Positions 5,231 to 7,523 of a stretch of DNA of 7,523 bases are shown piece after piece. The translations under genes and the position numbers were made by a program. The stretch spans positions 1 to 7,523 of the forward strand of contig JBFHRB010000165.1 in assembly GCA_041591915.1 (NCBI GenBank), written 5' to 3'. The DNA is from JBFHRB01 sp041591915 (GTDB lineage Bacteria; Actinomycetota; Nitriliruptoria; Nitriliruptorales; Nitriliruptoraceae). The notes below the pieces were generated by a model. That model made no database searches. It saw nothing but the letters and a program-made list of their open reading frames with translations, and had not been told where the DNA came from. Positions within the stretch are counted from its first letter, which is position 1; every line of letters begins with the position of its first letter.

Positions 5231-6664
5231 TTGGGTAGCTCACCTGAGAGCGCCGGCGACGTCCTCAAGCTCATCGCTGATGAGGGCTATGAGTTCGTCG
5301 ACCTGCGGTTCGTAGACCTTCCTGGCCTCGTGCAGCACTTCTCCGTGCCTGCACACGCGGTCAACGAGGGCTTCTTCACCGACGGTCTGTACTTCGACGG
5401 CTCGTCCGTGCGTGGATTCCAGGGCATCCAGGAGAGCGACATGCTCCTGCTGCCCGACCCCACGACCGCGGTCGAGGACATCTTCCGTCAGCACAAGACC
5501 CTGATGATCTACTGCCACGTGCACGACCCGTTGACGGGCGAGGCGTACAGCCGCGACCCGCGCAACATCGTGCGCAAGGCGGAGACCTACCTCAAGTCCA
5601 CGGGCATCGCCGACACGGTGTTCATGGGCCCCGAGGCCGAGTTCTTCATCTTCGACGACGTCCGCTTCAACACCCAGGGCCACGAGTCCTACTACCACGT
5701 CGACTCCGTCGAGGGCGCGTGGAACACGGGTCGCGAGGAGGACGGCGGCAACCTCGGGTACAAGCCCCGCTACAAGCAGGGCTACTTCCCGACCACGCCG
5801 ATGGACCACTTCCAGGACCTGCGCTCGGAGATGTCCAAGAACATCGAGCGCATGGGCATCGAGGTCGAGGTCCAGCACCACGAGGTCGCCTCGGGTGGCC
5901 AGGCCGAGATCGACATCAAGTTCGACACGATGTCCAAGGTCGCCGACAAGCTGATGACGTTCAAGTACGCCATCAAGAACACGGCGCACGCGGCCGGCAA
6001 GTCCGTCACGTTCATGCCGAAGCCGATCTTCGCTGACAACGGCTCGGGCATGCACACCCACCAGTCGCTGTGGAAGGACGGGGAGCCCCTGTTCTTCGAC
6101 GAGAACGGCTACGGCTACCTCTCGGACACCGCTCGCTGGTACATCGGCGGCATCCTCAAGCACGCCAAGTCGGTCCTCGCGTTCACGAACCCGACCACGA
6201 ACTCGTACCGCCGGCTCGTGCCGGGCTACGAGGCGCCGGTCAACCTCGTGTACTCGGCCCGGAACCGCTCGGCCGCGGTGCGTATCCCGATCTCGGGCAC
6301 GAACCCCAAGGCCAAGCGCATCGAGTTCCGCGTCCCGGACCCGAGCTGCAACCCCTACATGGCGTTCGCGGCGATGCTGATGGCGGGTATCGACGGCATC
6401 AAGAACAAGATCGAGCCGCCGGACCCCGTCGACAAGGACATCTACGACCTCCCGCCGGAGGAGCTCCTGGGCCTGCCCAGCGTGCCCCACTCGCTGGCGG
6501 AGGCGCTCGACGCGCTCGAGGCCGACCACGGCTTCCTGCTCGAGGGCGGGGTCTTCACCGAGGACCTCATCGAGACGTGGATCGAGTACAAGCGCGAGAA
6601 CGAGGTGGCCCAGGTCGCGCTGCGTCCGCACCCGTACGAGTTCAGCCTGTACTACGACATCTGA
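5231..6664 (+). CDS. glnA: Type I glutamine synthetase
   Basis: This enzyme makes glutamine from glutamate, ammonia and ATP, the main entry of ammonium into metabolism, and forms a cytoplasmic dodecamer. The 477-residue length is normal for the GSI class. Signatures in order are YFDGSS (54-59, substrate-loop Asp), GPEAEFF with metal-binding Glu135 and Glu137, NGSGMHTHQS (270-279), NSYRRLVPGYEAP (324-336, including the flap glutamate at 334), and ARNRSAAVRIP (343-353). Tyr405 in DIYDLPPEE corresponds to the tyrosine adenylylated by GlnE in the GSI-beta group, which predicts post-translational control, although glnE is not in view. The start is TTG with a strong AAGGAG site. The GlnR-like operator 212 bases upstream suggests nitrogen-dependent transcription. 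An intrinsic terminator follows. Position after lipB-lipA agrees with the mycobacterial glnA1 locus. Confidence 0.98.
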   Translation: MGSSPESAGDVLKLIADEGYEFVDLRFVDLPGLVQHFSVPAHAVNEGFFTDGLYFDGSSVRGFQGIQESDMLLLPDPTTAVEDIFRQHKTLMIYCHVHDPLTGEAYSRDPRNIVRKAETYLKSTGIADTVFMGPEAEFFIFDDVRFNTQGHESYYHVDSVEGAWNTGREEDGGNLGYKPRYKQGYFPTTPMDHFQDLRSEMSKNIERMGIEVEVQHHEVASGGQAEIDIKFDTMSKVADKLMTFKYAIKNTAHAAGKSVTFMPKPIFADNGSGMHTHQSLWKDGEPLFFDENGYGYLSDTARWYIGGILKHAKSVLAFTNPTTNSYRRLVPGYEAPVNLVYSARNRSAAVRIPISGTNPKAKRIEFRVPDPSCNPYMAFAAMLMAGIDGIKNKIEPPDPVDKDIYDLPPEELLGLPSVPHSLAEALDALEADHGFLLEGGVFTEDLIETWIEYKRENEVAQVALRPHPYEFSLYYDI

Positions 6665-6673
6665 TCTCGTAGA

Positions 6674-6690
6674 GCGCAGGCTCTCTGCGC
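6674..6690 (+). repeat. Small hairpin just after glnA
   Basis: GCGCAG (6674-6679) pairs with CTGCGC (6685-6690) around a 5-base loop, 9 bases after the glnA stop. It has no T-tract. It may stabilise the 3' end of the mRNA ahead of the main terminator. Confidence 0.5.
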
Positions 6691-6701
6691 AGCAGCCGGA
6701 G

Positions 6702-6734
6702 CGGCCCCCGTGCGATCCACGGGGGCCGTTCTGT
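6702..6734 (+). terminator. Intrinsic terminator of glnA
   Basis: CGGCCCCCGTG (6702-6712) and CACGGGGGCCG (6718-6728) form a perfect 11-bp stem with a 5-base loop, followed by TTCTGT. Flanking bases 6700-6701 could add an A-T and a G-T pair. The T-rich side is downstream on the + strand only, so it acts on the glnA transcript. Confidence 0.88.
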
Positions 6735-6776
6735 ATGCGTCGGCGGCCGTCTCGGCTGGGGCCATACAGCCGACGC
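6731..6776. repeat. Interleaved pair of inverted repeats
   Basis: Two perfect inverted repeats alternate. CTGTATG (6731-6737) matches CATACAG (6763-6769), and GCGTCGGC (6737-6744) matches GCCGACGC (6769-6776). In each pair of neighbouring arms a single G is shared. The order A-B-A'-B' cannot form two nested hairpins. It could be a DNA-binding site or a remnant of a tandem repeat in opposite orientations. Function unknown. Confidence 0.6.
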
Positions 6777-6854
6777 CCGAGCCGCCGGGCGACCTCGCCC
6801 GTGCGGGCCCATCGGCTCTGGGCCGCCAGGAGGGTTTCGCGCAGCCTTGCAGCA

Positions 6855-6901
6855 CGCGACCGTGTCGCGCCTGCGCTGACGTCGGTCGCCGAACGCGACC
6901 G
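6855..6901. repeat. Palindromes before the surface-protein gene
   Basis: CGCGAC-CGT-GTCGCG (6855-6869) is a perfect inverted repeat. CGGTCGC (6883-6889) and GCGACCG (6895-6901) form a second, with a 5-base loop. GCGACCG also occurs at 6856-6862, so the two palindromes share a core. The second stem ends at the first base of the ribosome binding site and could limit access to it. No clear -10 box is seen in this gap. Confidence 0.5.
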
Positions 6902-6907
6902 GAGGAG
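6901..6907 (+). promoter_or_regulatory. Ribosome binding site of the surface-protein gene
   Basis: GGAGGAG lies 5 bases before the GTG at 6913 and fixes that start, which places a signal peptide exactly at the N-terminus. Confidence 0.8.
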
Positions 6908-6912
6908 CCATC

Positions 6913-7523
6913 GTGGCCGTCAGCCGACAGAGGATGCCGACGTCGACCGCGCTGGCGCTCGCGGTGCTGGTCGCCGGCGCCGTCGGTGTCGCGGGGGCGC
7001 AGTCGGGCGGCACCGGCACGGTCACGCCACCACCCTCGATCGCGTTCGTCGCGACGGCCTTCAACTACCCCGACGCGCTCGCCGTCGGGCCCGTGGCGGG
7101 CAGGCTCGGCGCCCCGCTGCTCCTGACGGATCCCGCATCGCTGAGCGGTGAGGCCGCGGACGGGCTGCTCGCTGCCGACCCTGACGTCGTCATCATCGCC
7201 GGCGGCACCGCGGCGGTCTCGCAGGTCGTGGAGAACCAGATCGCCGCGCTGCTGCCGGGTGCGACGATCGACCGTGCGGCGGGCCAGACTCGCACGGACA
7301 CCGCCAGGCTCCTCGCCGAGCTGATCGACACCTACAACCCGGCATGGCTCCCGGTCGACGCGACCGCGCTCGAGGCCGACCTCCTCGACGGCATCGACAG
7401 CTCGGGGTTCCTGCCAGCCGACGGCACCGCAACCAACGCCGACCTCCTCGACGGCATCGACGCCACCGGCTTCCTCCCCGCCGACGGCACCGCCACCAAC
7501 GCCGACCTCCTCGACGGCATCGA
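6913..7523 (+). CDS. Secreted cell wall-binding repeat 2 protein with tandem repeats, 3'-partial
   Basis: The first 203 residues of an exported protein are visible; the gene runs off the right edge. Residues 1-29 are a signal peptide: basic SRQR, the hydrophobic stretch ALALAVLVAGAVGV, and a likely signal peptidase I cut after AGA (residue 29). A short Gly/Thr/Pro linker follows. Residues about 43-115 match the cell wall-binding repeat 2 family, with FNYPDALAVGPVAG, APLLLTDPASL and VVIIAGGTAAVS. These proteins attach to cell-surface polymers in Gram-positive bacteria. Residues 119-136 (IDRAAGQTRTDTARLLAE) resemble the start of the next family repeat, which then breaks off. From 155 on, a 21-residue unit (ADLLDGID..GFLPADGTATN) repeats. 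The function is unknown; a surface or adhesion role is likely. A glnA terminator upstream implies it has its own promoter, which I cannot place. Confidence 0.88.
   Translation, partial: MAVSRQRMPTSTALALAVLVAGAVGVAGAQSGGTGTVTPPPSIAFVATAFNYPDALAVGPVAGRLGAPLLLTDPASLSGEAADGLLAADPDVVIIAGGTAAVSQVVENQIAALLPGATIDRAAGQTRTDTARLLAELIDTYNPAWLPVDATALEADLLDGIDSSGFLPADGTATNADLLDGIDATGFLPADGTATNADLLDGI
7375..7523 (+). repeat. 63-bp in-frame tandem repeat
   Basis: Unit 1 is 7375-7437, unit 2 is 7438-7500, and unit 3 begins at 7501 and is cut by the window edge after 23 bases. Units 1 and 2 agree at 55 of 63 bases, and their first 24 bases are identical; all 23 visible bases of unit 3 match as well. Each unit encodes 21 residues. 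Most of the differences change residues 9-10 of the unit (SS to AT) or third codon positions. The near identity suggests recent expansion or ongoing gene conversion. Confidence 0.92.

Noticed and set aside
4347..5243. 298-codon - strand frame crossing the mscS-glnA gap
   Set aside because: It is out of frame with mscS, covers the GlnR-like operator and the glnA start, and is rich in Arg/Pro with no family signature.
5240..6631. 463-codon open frame antisense to glnA
   Set aside because: The + strand frame is an unmistakable glutamine synthetase. The antisense frame is Val/Arg/Asp-rich, as expected from complementing GC-rich codons, and has no recognisable domain.
6806..6824. GGCCCA/TGGGCC inverted repeat as a second terminator
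   Set aside because: The arms are only 6 bases, no T-tract follows, and such pairs are frequent by chance at this GC content.
6710..7126. Open frames on the + strand across 6710-7151
   Set aside because: They begin inside the glnA terminator or nearby repeats and overlap the signal peptide and wall-binding domain of the GTG 6913 gene, which has a strong ribosome binding site.
7375..7523. CRISPR array
   Set aside because: The repeats are directly adjacent, in frame and translated, with no unique spacers.

Overview
This is a very GC-rich, gene-dense window with GTG and TTG starts and short overlaps between genes, which points to an actinobacterium. Three markers agree: an actinobacterial-type E2 (SucB/DlaT) next to lipB and lipA, a type I glutamine synthetase behind a GlnR-like operator, and a secreted protein with a cell wall-binding repeat 2 domain. 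A deep-branching class such as Nitriliruptoria or Acidimicrobiia is a guess; no rRNA or other taxonomic marker is present.

Layout. 1-2857 is a lipoic-acid block on the + strand: the 3' part of the E2 acyltransferase gene, then lipB, then lipA, which overlaps lipB by 4 bases. LipB and LipA build the lipoyl cofactor that the E2 enzyme carries. 2889-3865 holds a coupled pair: a stand-alone receiver-domain response regulator and a small lipoprotein of unknown function. A MscS-type mechanosensitive channel (3869-4891, - strand) faces the lipoprotein gene tail to tail, 3 bases apart. The 339-base divergent gap 4892-5230 is the main regulatory region. It has a four-part GlnR-like operator, two candidate -10 boxes and two hairpins. 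glnA follows at 5231-6664 with a TTG start and ends in a clear intrinsic terminator. The 248-base gap 6665-6912 contains several inverted repeats. A secreted cell wall-binding protein then begins at 6913 and runs off the window inside a 63-bp tandem repeat.

The order E2 - lipB - lipA - glnA matches the Mycobacterium tuberculosis locus (dlaT, lipB, lipA, glnA1), so the backbone is ordinary and ancestral. The variable parts are the receiver/lipoprotein/MscS segment between lipA and glnA, and the repeat-bearing surface protein. I do not see a clear new biological system. The best leads are the receiver-lipoprotein pair, the surface protein with its near-identical repeats, and the interleaved inverted repeats after the glnA terminator.
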